Shown here piece by piece: positions 52,448-61,692 of a DNA stretch of 64,000 nt. How positions within the stretch are numbered: the first letter of the stretch is position 1; every line of letters starts with the position of its first letter. Made by a program: the position numbers and the translations under genes. The notes below the pieces were generated by a model. The model was not told the DNA's origin, did no database searches, and worked only from the letters and a program-made list of their open reading frames with translations. Origin of the DNA: Pseudomonas sp. PDNC002 (GTDB lineage Bacteria > Pseudomonadota > Gammaproteobacteria > Pseudomonadales > Pseudomonadaceae); NCBI RefSeq assembly GCF_016919445.1, contig NZ_CP070356.1, positions 4,343,502-4,407,501 on the forward strand, in the 5' to 3' direction.

Positions 52448-54574
52448 TCAGTCGAAGCGGTACTCGAGCCCCGCACCGGCGTACCAGGAGCGCCCCGGCG
52501 CCGCTTCGTAGTAGCGACCGTTGCTGTCCCCGACGATCACCGAGCCGACGTACTGGCGGTCCAGCAGGTTGTCCAGGCGCACCAGCTGGTGGAAGGTCCA
52601 GGGCCCGACATGCTGCTCGAAGCGGGTGCGCCAGTTGAACACCGCGTAGCTGGGCGCCGGTTTGTCCTCGTTGCTGTCTTCGACGTAAACCTTGCCGCGG
52701 TACTGCCCTTCGAAACCCATGCTGATGCCGTCCTGGGGCTTCCATACCAGCTCGCCGAACAGGCTGCTGCCGGGCACGCCGGGCAGGTGGTTGCCCTTTT
52801 CGATCACGCTGCCGCTCTCGACGAAGTCCTCGTCGTAGGTGGCGTCCAGGCGCGTATAGGCCAGGTTGGCCTGCCAGTGCTCGGAGAGATCGCTCTGCAC
52901 GCCCAGCTCGAAGCCCCGGCGCAGCGTCTTGCCGGCGTTCTGGTAGCTGGTGCGGCCATCGGTGGAACTGGCGACGACGATCTCGTCGTCGGTACGGATC
53001 TCGAAGATCGCCGCGTTGACCCGCGTACTGCCGGCCACCTTGGCCTTCAGGCCGATCTCGTACTGGGTGCTGGTGGCAGGGTCGAGGCCGAAGTTGAAGC
53101 TCTCCGCCAGCCCTGGCGCATAGGCCATTTCGGCCTGGGTCGGTGTCTCGAAGCCCTTGCCGGCACTGACATAGCCATGCAGGTTCGGGGTAAAGGCGTA
53201 CATGACCGAAAGCGATGGGTTGTTCTGCTGGTACTTCTTCGAACCGCTGGAGTCGCCGTTGGCCAGATAGTGGTCATCGACTTCCATCTTCATGGTGCTG
53301 TGCCGCAGGCCGGCGTCGAAGGTCCAGTTGCCCAGTTCCCAGCGCGCCTGCACATAGGGGTCGAGGCTGGTGGCGATGTCGTTCTCGTTGCGGCGCATCT
53401 CGCCCTTCACGCCGAGCTGGTCGCCGCTGAAGTTCTGGAAACCCTTGCGGTCGTCCTCGCTGCGGTCGTAGTCCACCCCGGTGGTGACAGTCAGTTCGCC
53501 CGGCACGCCCTGCACCGGCTGAATCCAGCGCAGGGTGCCGCCGTGAAATTCGCGGTCGAAGTCCACTACCCCGCCGCCGCGCTGGGCGTTGGAGGCCACG
53601 CCCCTGGGAATCGACAGGTACTGCACCACGCTGCGCTGGCCGGCGTAGAGGTTGAACTGCAGCGTCGCGTCACCGAAGTAGCGCTCGTAGTTCATGCCCA
53701 GTTGCTGGTGATCGATGCTCTTGCGCGTGTTGTAGGTCTCGGCGGCCGCCGAGACCGAGCGGGGATCGTGTTCGTAAGCGTCCCAGGTCTGGCCCAGCGG
53801 GTCCTGCGTGCCGTTCTGCTCCAGGCTGCTGTAGATCAGCGCCAGGCGGCTGTCTTCGTCGGGCTTGATGTTGAGCTTGGCGAAGGTCTGGTCGCGGCGC
53901 GCGGCGCTGTGGTCGCGGTAGCCGTCGGTATCCATGCGCGAGGCGTCGAGCAGGAAGCCGGCCTGGTCGGTGCCGCCTTCGGCATAGAGGTGGTTCTTGT
54001 TGAAGCCGTCGCTGCCGAAGGTGGTTTCCGCACCGACTTTCGGCGGGCCATAGCCGTCGCGGGAGAACATCTGGATCACCCCGCCGCTGTTGCTGCCGTA
54101 GAGCGTCGAGGCCGGGCCGCGCAGTACTTCGATGCGGTCGGCGACGTCGAGGTTCAGGGTCGCCGCCTGGCCCTGGCCGTCCGGCGTGCTGGCCGGGATG
54201 CCATCGCTCAGCAGCTTCAGGCCGCGAATGCCGAAGGCCGAGCGCGCGCCGTAGCCACGGGAGGAAATCTGCAGGTCCTGGGCGTAGTTCTGACGGTTCT
54301 GCACGACAACCCCCGGCACCCGCTGCAGCACCTCGGAAAGATTGACGCCCAGTTGCCCATCGCTGATCTGCGGCTGCTGCACCGTATCGATGGAGAACGG
54401 CAGGTCAAAGCTGGACACCGGGGCATAGGCGCCGGTCACCACCATGGGTGCCAGCAGCGCATCACTGCCCGTTTCCGCCGTTTCGGCGCGGGCCAGCTGG
54501 CCGTGGGCGATACCGCAGACCAGCAGCGGCAGCAGTTTGAGTTGAGCAGGTACGACAGAGCGGTTTGCGGGCAC
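52448..54574 (-). CDS. TonB-dependent receptor (FecA/iron-complex type)
   Basis: A receptor of about 708 residues. LAPMVVTGAYAPVSSFDLPFS starts the plug, followed by NLSEVLQRVPGVVVQNRQNYAQDLQISSRGYGARSAFGIRG-type sequence, RIEVLRGPASTLYGSNSGG, and a 22-strand barrel ending in AGAGLEYRFD. It should take up an iron complex or cofactor. The start is uncertain: GTG 54574 gives a plausible signal (LLPLLVCGIAHGQLARA), whereas ATG 54682 adds unsuitable sequence. Since it is divergent from gcd and pyrroloquinoline quinone is itself imported by TonB receptors in some bacteria, PQQ uptake is a possible but unproven role. Confidence 0.88.
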   Translation of the reverse strand: MPANRSVVPAQLKLLPLLVCGIAHGQLARAETAETGSDALLAPMVVTGAYAPVSSFDLPFSIDTVQQPQISDGQLGVNLSEVLQRVPGVVVQNRQNYAQDLQISSRGYGARSAFGIRGLKLLSDGIPASTPDGQGQAATLNLDVADRIEVLRGPASTLYGSNSGGVIQMFSRDGYGPPKVGAETTFGSDGFNKNHLYAEGGTDQAGFLLDASRMDTDGYRDHSAARRDQTFAKLNIKPDEDSRLALIYSSLEQNGTQDPLGQTWDAYEHDPRSVSAAAETYNTRKSIDHQQLGMNYERYFGDATLQFNLYAGQRSVVQYLSIPRGVASNAQRGGGVVDFDREFHGGTLRWIQPVQGVPGELTVTTGVDYDRSEDDRKGFQNFSGDQLGVKGEMRRNENDIATSLDPYVQARWELGNWTFDAGLRHSTMKMEVDDHYLANGDSSGSKKYQQNNPSLSVMYAFTPNLHGYVSAGKGFETPTQAEMAYAPGLAESFNFGLDPATSTQYEIGLKAKVAGSTRVNAAIFEIRTDDEIVVASSTDGRTSYQNAGKTLRRGFELGVQSDLSEHWQANLAYTRLDATYDEDFVESGSVIEKGNHLPGVPGSSLFGELVWKPQDGISMGFEGQYRGKVYVEDSNEDKPAPSYAVFNWRTRFEQHVGPWTFHQLVRLDNLLDRQYVGSVIVGDSNGRYYEAAPGRSWYAGAGLEYRFD

Positions 54575-54735
54575 GGTGACTAGGGTTCTTCTGTAGGACC
54601 GATCAGCGATGCTGCCAGTCTCGGCAGCCGCTGCACAGGGCTTTCGTGGGTCGGAATGTTGCGAGTGATAGAGCCTGCACAAGGCTATTTCATTCGTCTG
54701 CTTTTGCCTCTTCGACGATTGTACTATCTAGTTAA

Positions 54736-54756
54736 TTAGCATGCTAAGCGTATAAT
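54736..54756 (+). promoter_or_regulatory. gcd promoter with overlapping palindrome
   Basis: A perfect -10 TATAAT (54751-54756) lies 30 bp before the gcd start. The 12-bp palindrome TTAGCATGCTAA (54736-54747) fills the spacer. No good -35 is present, which suggests an activator or repressor at the palindrome. Confidence 0.6.
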
Positions 54757-54785
54757 CGACGCATTCCACAGCGAGAACCTTCTGT

Positions 54786-57212
54786 ATGAAACCGGTACAG
54801 CGCGCCTCCCGCGCGAGCATATTCATCCTCCTCGGCCTGGGCGTGATCATCGCCCTCCTCGGCCTCGCCCTGGCCGCTGGCGGCATCCGCCTGGTCAGCC
54901 TCGGCGGCTCCTGGTACTTCCTCATCGGCGGCCTGGCCATGGCCGTTTCCGGCCTGCTGATCGCCCTTCGCAAACCGGCCGGCGCCTGGCTGTTCGGGGC
55001 ATTCCTCATCGCCACGGCGATCTGGGCCGTGGCCGACAGCGGCCTGGTGTTCTGGCCGCTGTTCTCGCGGCTGTTCATGTTCAGCGCCATCGGCGTGGTG
55101 GTCGCGCTGGTCTATCCGCTGCTGGCCCGCTCGGCAGGCCACAACGCTGGTCGTGGCGCCTATGGCATCGCCGGTGTGCTGGCGGTACTGGTGGTGATCG
55201 CCGCCGGCAACATGTTCGTTGCCCATCCCAGCGTCGCGCCCACCGGCAAGGGCCCTGGCCTGACACCGGTGGACCCGGCCCATGCGCAGAAGGACTGGGC
55301 GCACTACGGCAACACCGAGGGTGGCAGCCGCTTCGCCGCACTGGACCAGATCAATCGCAGCAACGTCGACAAGCTGAAGGTGGCCTGGACCTACCACACC
55401 GGCGACGTGGCGATCAGCGACGGCAACGGCGCGGAAGACCAGCTCACCCCGCTGCAGGTAGGCGACAAGGTGTTCATCTGCACCCCGCACAACAACCTGA
55501 TCGCGCTGGACGCGGACACCGGCAAGGAACTGTGGAAGAACGAGATCAACGCCCAGTCCAAGGTCTGGCAACGCTGCCGTGGCATGGCCTATTTCGATGC
55601 CACCAAGGAAATCGTCCAGCCGACCCAGCCAAACAGCACGCCGGTCATCGCCGCCAGCGTTCCAGCCGGCGCCAACTGTCAGCGACGCCTGCTGACCAAC
55701 ACCATCGATGCGCGCCTGATCGCTGTCGACGCCGACACCGGCGAGTTCTGCCAGGGCTTCGGCACTAACGGTCAGGTCGATCTGAAGGCAGGATTGGGCG
55801 ACGTACCCGATTCCTACTACCAGCTCTCCTCCGCTCCGTTGATGGCCGGCACCACCGTGGTGGTCGGCGGCCGCGTCGCGGACAACGTCCAGACCGACAT
55901 GCCCGGCGGCGTGATCCGTGGCTTCGACGTCATCACCGGCGCCATGCGCTGGGCCTTCGACCCGGGTAACCCGGAAGACAAGCAGGCCCCGGCGGACGGC
56001 AAGACCTACGTGCGCAGCACGCCCAACAGCTGGGCGCCGATGTCCTACGACCCGGCGATGAACACCGTCTTCCTGCCCATGGGCAGCTCCTCCACCGACA
56101 TCTATGGCGTGGAACGGACGAAACTCGACCACACCTACGGCGCGTCGATCCTTGCCGTGGACGCCACCACGGGCGCCGAAAAGTGGGTTTACCAGACCGT
56201 GCACAACGACCTCTGGGACTTCGACCTGCCGATGCAGCCGAGCCTCGTCGACTTCCCCGTGGCCGACGGCAAGACCGTTCCGGCAGTCGTCATCGGCACC
56301 AAGGCCGGGCAGATCTATGTGCTCGACCGCGCCACCGGCAAGCCGCTGACCGAGGTCAAGGACGTCGCGGTGAAGCCGGGCAATATCCCCGATGAGCCCT
56401 ACTCGCCGACCCAGCCGAAATCCGTCGGCATGCCGCAGATTGGCGCGCAGACCCTCAGCGAATCGGACATGTGGGGCGCCACGCCCTACGACCAGTTGCT
56501 GTGCCGCATCGACTTCAAGAAGATGCGCTACGACGGCCTCTACACCGCGCCGGGCACCGACCTGTCGCTGAGCTTCCCCGGCTCCCTGGGCGGCATGAAC
56601 TGGGGCAGCCTGTCCACCGACCCGGTGCACGGCTTCATCTTCGTCAACGACATGCGCCTGGGCCTGTGGATCCAGATGATCCCCTCCGCCAACAAGGGCG
56701 CTGCGGCTGGCGGTGGCGAGGCGCTGAACACCGGCATGGGCGCCGTACCGCTCAAGGGCACGCCCTACGCAGTGAACAAGAACCGCTTCCTCTCGGTGGC
56801 CGGCATCCCGTGCCAGGCCCCGCCGTTCGGCACCCTCACCGCCATCGACCTGAAGACCCGCCAGGTGGCCTGGCAGGTACCGGTGGGCACCGTGGAAGAC
56901 ACCGGCCCGCTGGGTATCCGCATGCACCTGCCGATCCCCATCGGCCTGCCGACTCTTGGCGGCACGCTGTCCACCCAGGGCGGCCTGGTGTTCATCGCCG
57001 GCACCCAGGACTTCTACCTGCGCGCCTACGACAGCAGCAACGGCAAGGAAATCTGGAAGGCCCGCCTGCCCGTCGGCAGCCAGGGCGGCCCGATGACCTA
57101 CGTGTCGCCGAAGACCGGCAAGCAGTTCGTCGTCATCACCGCTGGCGGTGCGCGCCAGTCCACCGACCGTGGCGACTACGTGATGGCCTACGCGCTGCCC
57201 GACAGCCAATAA
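54786..57212 (+). CDS. gcd: membrane-bound PQQ-dependent glucose dehydrogenase
   Basis: An 808-residue quinoprotein with five membrane segments in the first 150 residues (SIFILLGLGVIIALLGLALA onward) and a periplasmic eight-bladed propeller. Landmarks: HYGNTEGGSRFAALDQIN, AWTYHTGD, GMAYFDATKE, VYQTVHNDLWDFD, GSLGGMNWGS, and the C-terminal TQDFYLRAYDSSNG. Length and topology fit Gcd. It oxidises aldoses, chiefly glucose to gluconolactone, in the periplasm and passes electrons to ubiquinone. It is followed by a carbohydrate porin after a strong terminator, and is divergent from a TonB receptor. Confidence 0.96.
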   Translation: MKPVQRASRASIFILLGLGVIIALLGLALAAGGIRLVSLGGSWYFLIGGLAMAVSGLLIALRKPAGAWLFGAFLIATAIWAVADSGLVFWPLFSRLFMFSAIGVVVALVYPLLARSAGHNAGRGAYGIAGVLAVLVVIAAGNMFVAHPSVAPTGKGPGLTPVDPAHAQKDWAHYGNTEGGSRFAALDQINRSNVDKLKVAWTYHTGDVAISDGNGAEDQLTPLQVGDKVFICTPHNNLIALDADTGKELWKNEINAQSKVWQRCRGMAYFDATKEIVQPTQPNSTPVIAASVPAGANCQRRLLTNTIDARLIAVDADTGEFCQGFGTNGQVDLKAGLGDVPDSYYQLSSAPLMAGTTVVVGGRVADNVQTDMPGGVIRGFDVITGAMRWAFDPGNPEDKQAPADGKTYVRSTPNSWAPMSYDPAMNTVFLPMGSSSTDIYGVERTKLDHTYGASILAVDATTGAEKWVYQTVHNDLWDFDLPMQPSLVDFPVADGKTVPAVVIGTKAGQIYVLDRATGKPLTEVKDVAVKPGNIPDEPYSPTQPKSVGMPQIGAQTLSESDMWGATPYDQLLCRIDFKKMRYDGLYTAPGTDLSLSFPGSLGGMNWGSLSTDPVHGFIFVNDMRLGLWIQMIPSANKGAAAGGGEALNTGMGAVPLKGTPYAVNKNRFLSVAGIPCQAPPFGTLTAIDLKTRQVAWQVPVGTVEDTGPLGIRMHLPIPIGLPTLGGTLSTQGGLVFIAGTQDFYLRAYDSSNGKEIWKARLPVGSQGGPMTYVSPKTGKQFVVITAGGARQSTDRGDYVMAYALPDSQ

Positions 57213-57251
57213 ACCTCCCATCGCGCCCGCCTCGTGCGGGCGCCTCCTTCC

Positions 57252-57280
57252 GGCGCGGCTCTACCACCGCGCCTTTTTTT
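57252..57280 (+). terminator. Rho-independent terminator after gcd
   Basis: Stem GGCGCGG / CCGCGCC with an 8-base loop followed by seven T. A smaller GCCCGC/GCGGGC hairpin precedes it (57225-57241). oprB starts 25 bp later, so it is expressed by readthrough or from its own weak promoter. Confidence 0.88.
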
Positions 57281-57304
57281 ATTCGCTTCAAGATCAGGAT
57301 TTCC

Positions 57305-58570
57305 ATGCGCATTTCCCTCCGCCTCACGCCCGGCCTGCTGCTGTGCGTTGCCTCGCTGCCTGCGCTGGCCGAAGAAGGCCTGCTCGAACGATCCACCATG
57401 ACCGGCGACTGGGGCGGCCTGCGCCACCAGTTGGAAGAAGATGGCGTCAAGTTCACCGGCGACTACAGCGGCGAGACCGCGTACAACGCCCACGGCGGCC
57501 TGCACCGCTCCGCGCGCTATTCGCAGAACATCAAGCTGGGCGTGCAATTCGACCTGTCGAAGCTCTATGGCCTGGAGAATGGCGGCAAGGTCCAGCTGAC
57601 CATCAACGACCGCCGCGGCAACAGTGCCTCGGAAGACCTGGTGGGCAACCGCCTGCCGATCCAGGAAAACTACGGCGGCCTCTACACCCGGCTGACCGAG
57701 CTGAGCTACGAGCGCGACCTGAGCCAGGCGGTGAACCTCAAGCTCGGCTACATGGCCATGGGCAACGATGTGGGCGGGCTGGACAGCGGCATCCTCTGCA
57801 ACTTCATGAACGCCGGTTTCTGCGGCCATCCGTTGAACATGTCCGGCGGCAGCGGCTGGACCAACTACCCCAACGCACACCTGGGCGCGCGAGTGAAGTA
57901 CAGCTTCGCTCCCGACTGGCAATTGCGCATCGCCGCGTTCAACTTCGACCCGGAAAGCAACGGCAACTCCAGCCGCGCCTGGCACCTTACGCCCAAGCAC
58001 ACCACTGGCACCGTGGTGCCCATCGAGCTGATCTACAAGCCCCAGGGCGAGCTGCCCGGCGAGTACAAGCTGGGCTGGTACTACGACAGCTCCAACGTGC
58101 AGCGCATCGGCAGCGACAAGGAAGTGTCCGGTCGCAGTGGCCACTACCTGCTGGTGGACCAGGCCGTGTGGAATGACCCGGCCTCGAAGGGGCGCAGCCT
58201 GCACCTGTTCGGCCAGGCCTCGGCCGCGAGCAGCGCCGCCTCGCCCTTCACCAAGTGGTATGGCGCGGGCGTGGTGCTCTACAAACCCTTCGAAGGCCGC
58301 CCGAAAGACAGTCTCGCGCTGGGTTACGGCCGCGCCGTGCCGAACCCGCGCAGCCGCGATGTGCAGGAAAGCAATGCCCTCGCCAATGGCCAGGACTACC
58401 CGAACCTGGACAGCGGCGAACAACTCATCGAGCTGAGCTACGGCTACCAGGCCACGCCGTGGCTGACCCTGCGCCCGAACCTGCAGTACGTCATCGAGCC
58501 GGGTGCCTTCTCCGGCCAGGACATCGACAACGCCCTGCTGCTCGGCCTGCAGGTGAAAGCCAGCTTCTGA
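57305..58570 (+). CDS. oprB: carbohydrate-selective porin OprB
   Basis: A 421-residue outer-membrane porin with signal peptide (about 1-22, LPALAEE). TMTGDWGGLRHQLEEDGVKFTGDYSGE at the start of the mature protein is the OprB signature (PF04966), followed by the beta-barrel and an LLLGLQVKASF C-terminus. It admits glucose and other sugars, providing substrate to the periplasmic Gcd upstream. The ATG at 57305 opens the signal peptide; the long upstream frame overlaps gcd and is not coding. Confidence 0.94.
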   Translation: MRISLRLTPGLLLCVASLPALAEEGLLERSTMTGDWGGLRHQLEEDGVKFTGDYSGETAYNAHGGLHRSARYSQNIKLGVQFDLSKLYGLENGGKVQLTINDRRGNSASEDLVGNRLPIQENYGGLYTRLTELSYERDLSQAVNLKLGYMAMGNDVGGLDSGILCNFMNAGFCGHPLNMSGGSGWTNYPNAHLGARVKYSFAPDWQLRIAAFNFDPESNGNSSRAWHLTPKHTTGTVVPIELIYKPQGELPGEYKLGWYYDSSNVQRIGSDKEVSGRSGHYLLVDQAVWNDPASKGRSLHLFGQASAASSAASPFTKWYGAGVVLYKPFEGRPKDSLALGYGRAVPNPRSRDVQESNALANGQDYPNLDSGEQLIELSYGYQATPWLTLRPNLQYVIEPGAFSGQDIDNALLLGLQVKASF

Positions 58571-58717
58571 GAAAAGCGATCCTGAGACAAATTGATACAG
58601 TAACCATATGATTACTAAGTCTTTTCCTATACAAACTGGACGCAGATGCTCCTAAACTGGCCTGTCACCCTGCGGGAACACCCGCAGGACGTTGACACCG
58701 GTTATATGGAGCTACAC

Positions 58718-59050
58718 ATGCCCGGTTGGTATGAAATCAAGGAACTCAGCAGCGGCAACCGTCGCGTTCTGCTCAAGAACACTGCCCACGGTACTCTGCT
58801 GGAAACTCTCGCTTACCCGACACAGGAGGCAGCCGAGCAGGCCATCAACAGCCTCCGCAGCTCCTGTGCGGCCGTCGAGCGCTACAAGCGCCAGATGTCC
58901 CCCGGCGGCAAGAATTTCTTCGTGATCCGCGACAACACCGGTGCAGAACTGCTGACCAGCAAGCTGTACGACTCCGAGGCCACGCGCGACCAGGCGATTG
59001 CAACGATCGCCCAGGCCGGCCTCAGCACCGAGCTGCGTTCGCGCGCTTGA
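58718..59050 (+). CDS. YegP-like DUF1508 protein with two repeats
   Basis: A 110-residue protein with two copies of the DUF1508 unit: WYEIKELSSGNRRVLLKN with LLETLAYPTQEAAEQAINSL, then FFVIRDNTGAELLTSKLY with EATRDQAIATIAQ. The repeats form a small alpha/beta fold of unknown role. GGAG seven bases before ATG 58718 decides the start over ATG 58706 or 58646. It has its own terminator and is monocistronic. Confidence 0.88.
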   Translation: MPGWYEIKELSSGNRRVLLKNTAHGTLLETLAYPTQEAAEQAINSLRSSCAAVERYKRQMSPGGKNFFVIRDNTGAELLTSKLYDSEATRDQAIATIAQAGLSTELRSRA

Positions 59051-59060
59051 GTAAGCAATG

Positions 59061-59090
59061 AAAAAGCCCCGCGCAATGCGGGGCTTTTTT
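59061..59090. terminator. bidirectional intrinsic terminator
   Basis: AAAAAGCCCCGC / GCGGGGCTTTTTT with a 5-base loop, ten bases after the YegP-like gene stop. The stretch from 59091 to 59354 has no gene apart from a possible 30-codon leader frame; it holds an 8-bp hairpin CGCACACC / GGTGTGCG at 59113-59140. Confidence 0.92.
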
Positions 59091-59354
59091 GAAGTCGGTA
59101 ACCACCGCAGGACGCACACCGGTTGCTCCCCAGGTGTGCGGATCACGAAGCTTGCTCCCGGCGGGAAAGCCCGACCATGTGACTCCCGGCGCATCCCCGC
59201 CTATCCTGAAACCTGACCTGTCGAGGACAGTCGGACCAGGCAGCCCGCCATAGCACGGACACTCCATGGATAGTCCCCTGACATCGCGCCACGGCGCAGA
59301 CACCTGTGTTCTCGTCGGACGCTCCGGTGCGCCCCGCTCCCTCCGGGTGGCCGC

Positions 59355-60926
59355 ATGAAGCGCTGGAGCCGTAAACCGCTGACCCTGCGGGTGCTGATCC
59401 TCGTCTTCGTGCTGCTGGCCGCCCTTGCCACGCTCGGCAACAGCCTGTTCGTGGCCTACACCGTACAGCGCTCGGCACTGATCCACACGACCCTCGAGGC
59501 CAACCGCGCCTACGCCGCCAAGGTCGCTTCCAGCATCGAGGAGTTCATCCACTCGGCGCAGCGCAACCTGGCCTTCAGCTCCGGCATCCTCGCTACCCAC
59601 CTGGACGACCCGACGGTGCTGCATGCCGAGGCCATGCGCCTGCAGGCCCAGGACACCTACTTCAACTCCATCGCCATCGTCGACGCGCAGGGCAAGGTGC
59701 TGCAGGCCTATCCCGATTCCCTGCAGATCGTTGGCACCACGCTGCGCTCGGTGGGCGTCCAGCAGGCCCTTCAGCAGAAACGTCCGACGGTCAGCCAGGC
59801 CTACGTGTCCATCGCCGGCAACCTGGTGGTGTTCATCTCCCAGCCGATCATCGGCCCCTCCGGCGAGTACCTCGGGCTGGTCGGCGGCTCGGTGTACATC
59901 CTCAAGCAGAGTGTGCTGCACACCATTATCGGCAGCCACTTCCACCACGAAGGCACCTACGCTTTCGTCGCCGACGCCAACCGCCGGCTGCTCCAGCATC
60001 CCGAAGCGCAGCGGGTCGGCGAACGGCTGGATGACAACCCTGCCGTGGAGGCGGCGCTGCGCGGGGAAACCGGCTCGATGGAAGTCGCCAATACCCAGGG
60101 TGTCGAGATGCTCGCGGGATACGCCCAGGTACCCAACGCGAACTGGGCGGTGGTCGCCCAGCAGCCCCGCGACCTCAGCCTGGCGCCGCTGGGCCTGCTG
60201 ATGAAGGACATGTTCTTCGGCCTGATTCCCGCCAGCCTGCTCGGTGTGCTGATGATCTGGGGCGGTGCCCTGCTGATTACCCGGCCGCTGCGGCAGCTGG
60301 CACACAGCGCCGAACGCCTGTCCGCGCCGGGAACGCCCCGTGAACTGCAAAGCATCAACACCTGGTATCGCGAGGCGGCCGCCATCCGCCAGGCCCTGCT
60401 GACCGGCGTGGGACTGATGCAGCAGAAACTCGGCCGGCTCAGCCAGGAAGCGCAGAGCGATGCACTGACCGGGCTGGCCAATCGCCGGGCGCTGGGCCTG
60501 GCCCTGGCGACGCTGGAGCAGTCCGGCCAGGCCTATGCGGTGCTGGCACTGGACATCGATCATTTCAAACAGGTCAACGACAGTTGGGGCCACGACGCCG
60601 GCGACGAGGCGCTGCGCCGGGTCGCCGCGATACTGCGCGACTCCTCCCGCGCCGCGGACCTGGCCTGTCGCGCTGGCGGCGAGGAATTCGTCCTGCTACT
60701 GCCGGAAACCAGCCTGGAGGCCGCCAGTGGCATCGCCGAGCGCATCCGCGCCACGGTGGCGGCGACGGTGATGCCCGGCGTCGGCCATGTCACCCTGTCC
60801 ATCGGCGTCGCCGAAAGCGATGCCGCCGCATCGACCTCCGAATCCGTGCTCAAGCAGGCTGACCTGCGCCTGTACCAGGCCAAGCAAACCGGGCGCAACC
60901 GGGTCGTCAGCGGAAACCCCGACTGA
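59355..60926 (+). CDS. membrane GGDEF diguanylate cyclase with periplasmic sensor domain
   Basis: A 523-residue protein. Two membrane helices (about 12-35 and 288-310) flank a dCache-like periplasmic sensor (about 40-285; GVQQALQQKRPTVSQAYVS, FISQPIIGPSGEYLGLVGGSV). After a HAMP-like linker comes the cyclase: DALTGLANRRAL, LDIDHFKQVND, active site AGGEEF (Gly441-Phe445) and the inhibitory I-site R432xxD435. It should make c-di-GMP in response to a small extracytoplasmic ligand, with product inhibition. Its ATG overlaps the stop of a 30-codon upstream frame (ATGA). It may oppose the EAL protein at 24.3 kb but is not linked to it. Confidence 0.92.
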   Translation: MKRWSRKPLTLRVLILVFVLLAALATLGNSLFVAYTVQRSALIHTTLEANRAYAAKVASSIEEFIHSAQRNLAFSSGILATHLDDPTVLHAEAMRLQAQDTYFNSIAIVDAQGKVLQAYPDSLQIVGTTLRSVGVQQALQQKRPTVSQAYVSIAGNLVVFISQPIIGPSGEYLGLVGGSVYILKQSVLHTIIGSHFHHEGTYAFVADANRRLLQHPEAQRVGERLDDNPAVEAALRGETGSMEVANTQGVEMLAGYAQVPNANWAVVAQQPRDLSLAPLGLLMKDMFFGLIPASLLGVLMIWGGALLITRPLRQLAHSAERLSAPGTPRELQSINTWYREAAAIRQALLTGVGLMQQKLGRLSQEAQSDALTGLANRRALGLALATLEQSGQAYAVLALDIDHFKQVNDSWGHDAGDEALRRVAAILRDSSRAADLACRAGGEEFVLLLPETSLEAASGIAERIRATVAATVMPGVGHVTLSIGVAESDAAASTSESVLKQADLRLYQAKQTGRNRVVSGNPD

Positions 60927-61062
60927 CCCCGCACCTCATGACCATTCGTCTCCAGCGCGGAACGCCGCGCAGTCCTGCCAGTCATCCGAGGACGCGGCAC
61001 ACAGCCGAGCCGCGGCAGCGCCACCCGGTAATCGGCTTGGTCAATCGAAGAAGGTAATGACG

Positions 61063-61353
61063 ATGGGCTGGAACGATCATCAGGATGTGGAACTCACCGA
61101 TGGGCTTCGTCGACTGCTCGACGAAGGACAGCTGGAGGCCGACGGCTCCCAGGCGGTCCTGGCCCTCTACATCATCAACCACGGGTTCGCCGCGCTCTCC
61201 GAGGAGCAGCAGCAACAGTTCCACGACGACCTGCTGCCCTTGCTGGACCTGCGCTCGCGCAGCGACGAGCTGGACGCGATGATCAACGATCCGGGCAACG
61301 AGGACCCCGGCTCGCTGATCGACACTGACGACGGCCTGCGCACCCGGCGCTGA
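61063..61353 (+). CDS. hypothetical small acidic protein
   Basis: A 96-residue acidic, helical protein (ELTDGLRRLLDEGQLEADG, AALSEEQQQQFHDDLLPLLDLRS). No family was recognised. AAGG eight bases before ATG 61063 favours this start over ATG 61057. It stands alone downstream of the cyclase gene, without a signal or membrane segment. Confidence 0.65.
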   Translation: MGWNDHQDVELTDGLRRLLDEGQLEADGSQAVLALYIINHGFAALSEEQQQQFHDDLLPLLDLRSRSDELDAMINDPGNEDPGSLIDTDDGLRTRR

Positions 61354-61485
61354 CTCCCCCGTAACCCCGCCGCACGACACGAAGAACAGGCCTCGTAATG
61401 CCTTGCCCTGCCCTGCTGCTCCAGTCACCCGAAGCGAGCGGCGCAACCAGGGCCAGCAGCGGTTGCCGCCCCTGAAGCTGAGGTT

Positions 61486-61626
61486 TCACTGCTCCGGCCG
61501 TGGAACCGGCTCCTCGGGTGGCTGCTGCATGGGCACTTCTTCGGGAAAGTCTTCGGGAATCTGGCTCTCGCGGTCCGGCGGAGCTTCCTGCGGTTCCGGT
61601 CGCTGGGCATGAAGTTGCGGGTTCAT
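61486..61626 (-). CDS. hypothetical 46-residue Pro/Glu-rich protein
   Basis: A short hydrophilic frame (MNPQLHAQRPEPQEAPPDRE, ending EEPVPRPEQ). A very strong ribosome site GAGGAGG lies seven bases before ATG 61626. It follows the hybrid kinase gene on the same strand after about 65 bp and may be its operon partner. The composition suggests an intrinsically disordered peptide. Confidence 0.6.
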   Translation of the reverse strand: MNPQLHAQRPEPQEAPPDRESQIPEDFPEEVPMQQPPEEPVPRPEQ

Positions 61627-61692
61627 CACACGTCCTCCTCGAACGATGGCTCTCACTGGTTGGAGTGCGCCGGTCGAGGAGGTTCGATTTTT

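Noticed and set aside
54744-57221. 825-codon minus-strand frame opposite gcd
   Set aside because: Same kind of GC-skew shadow; the plus-strand gcd has full family landmarks.
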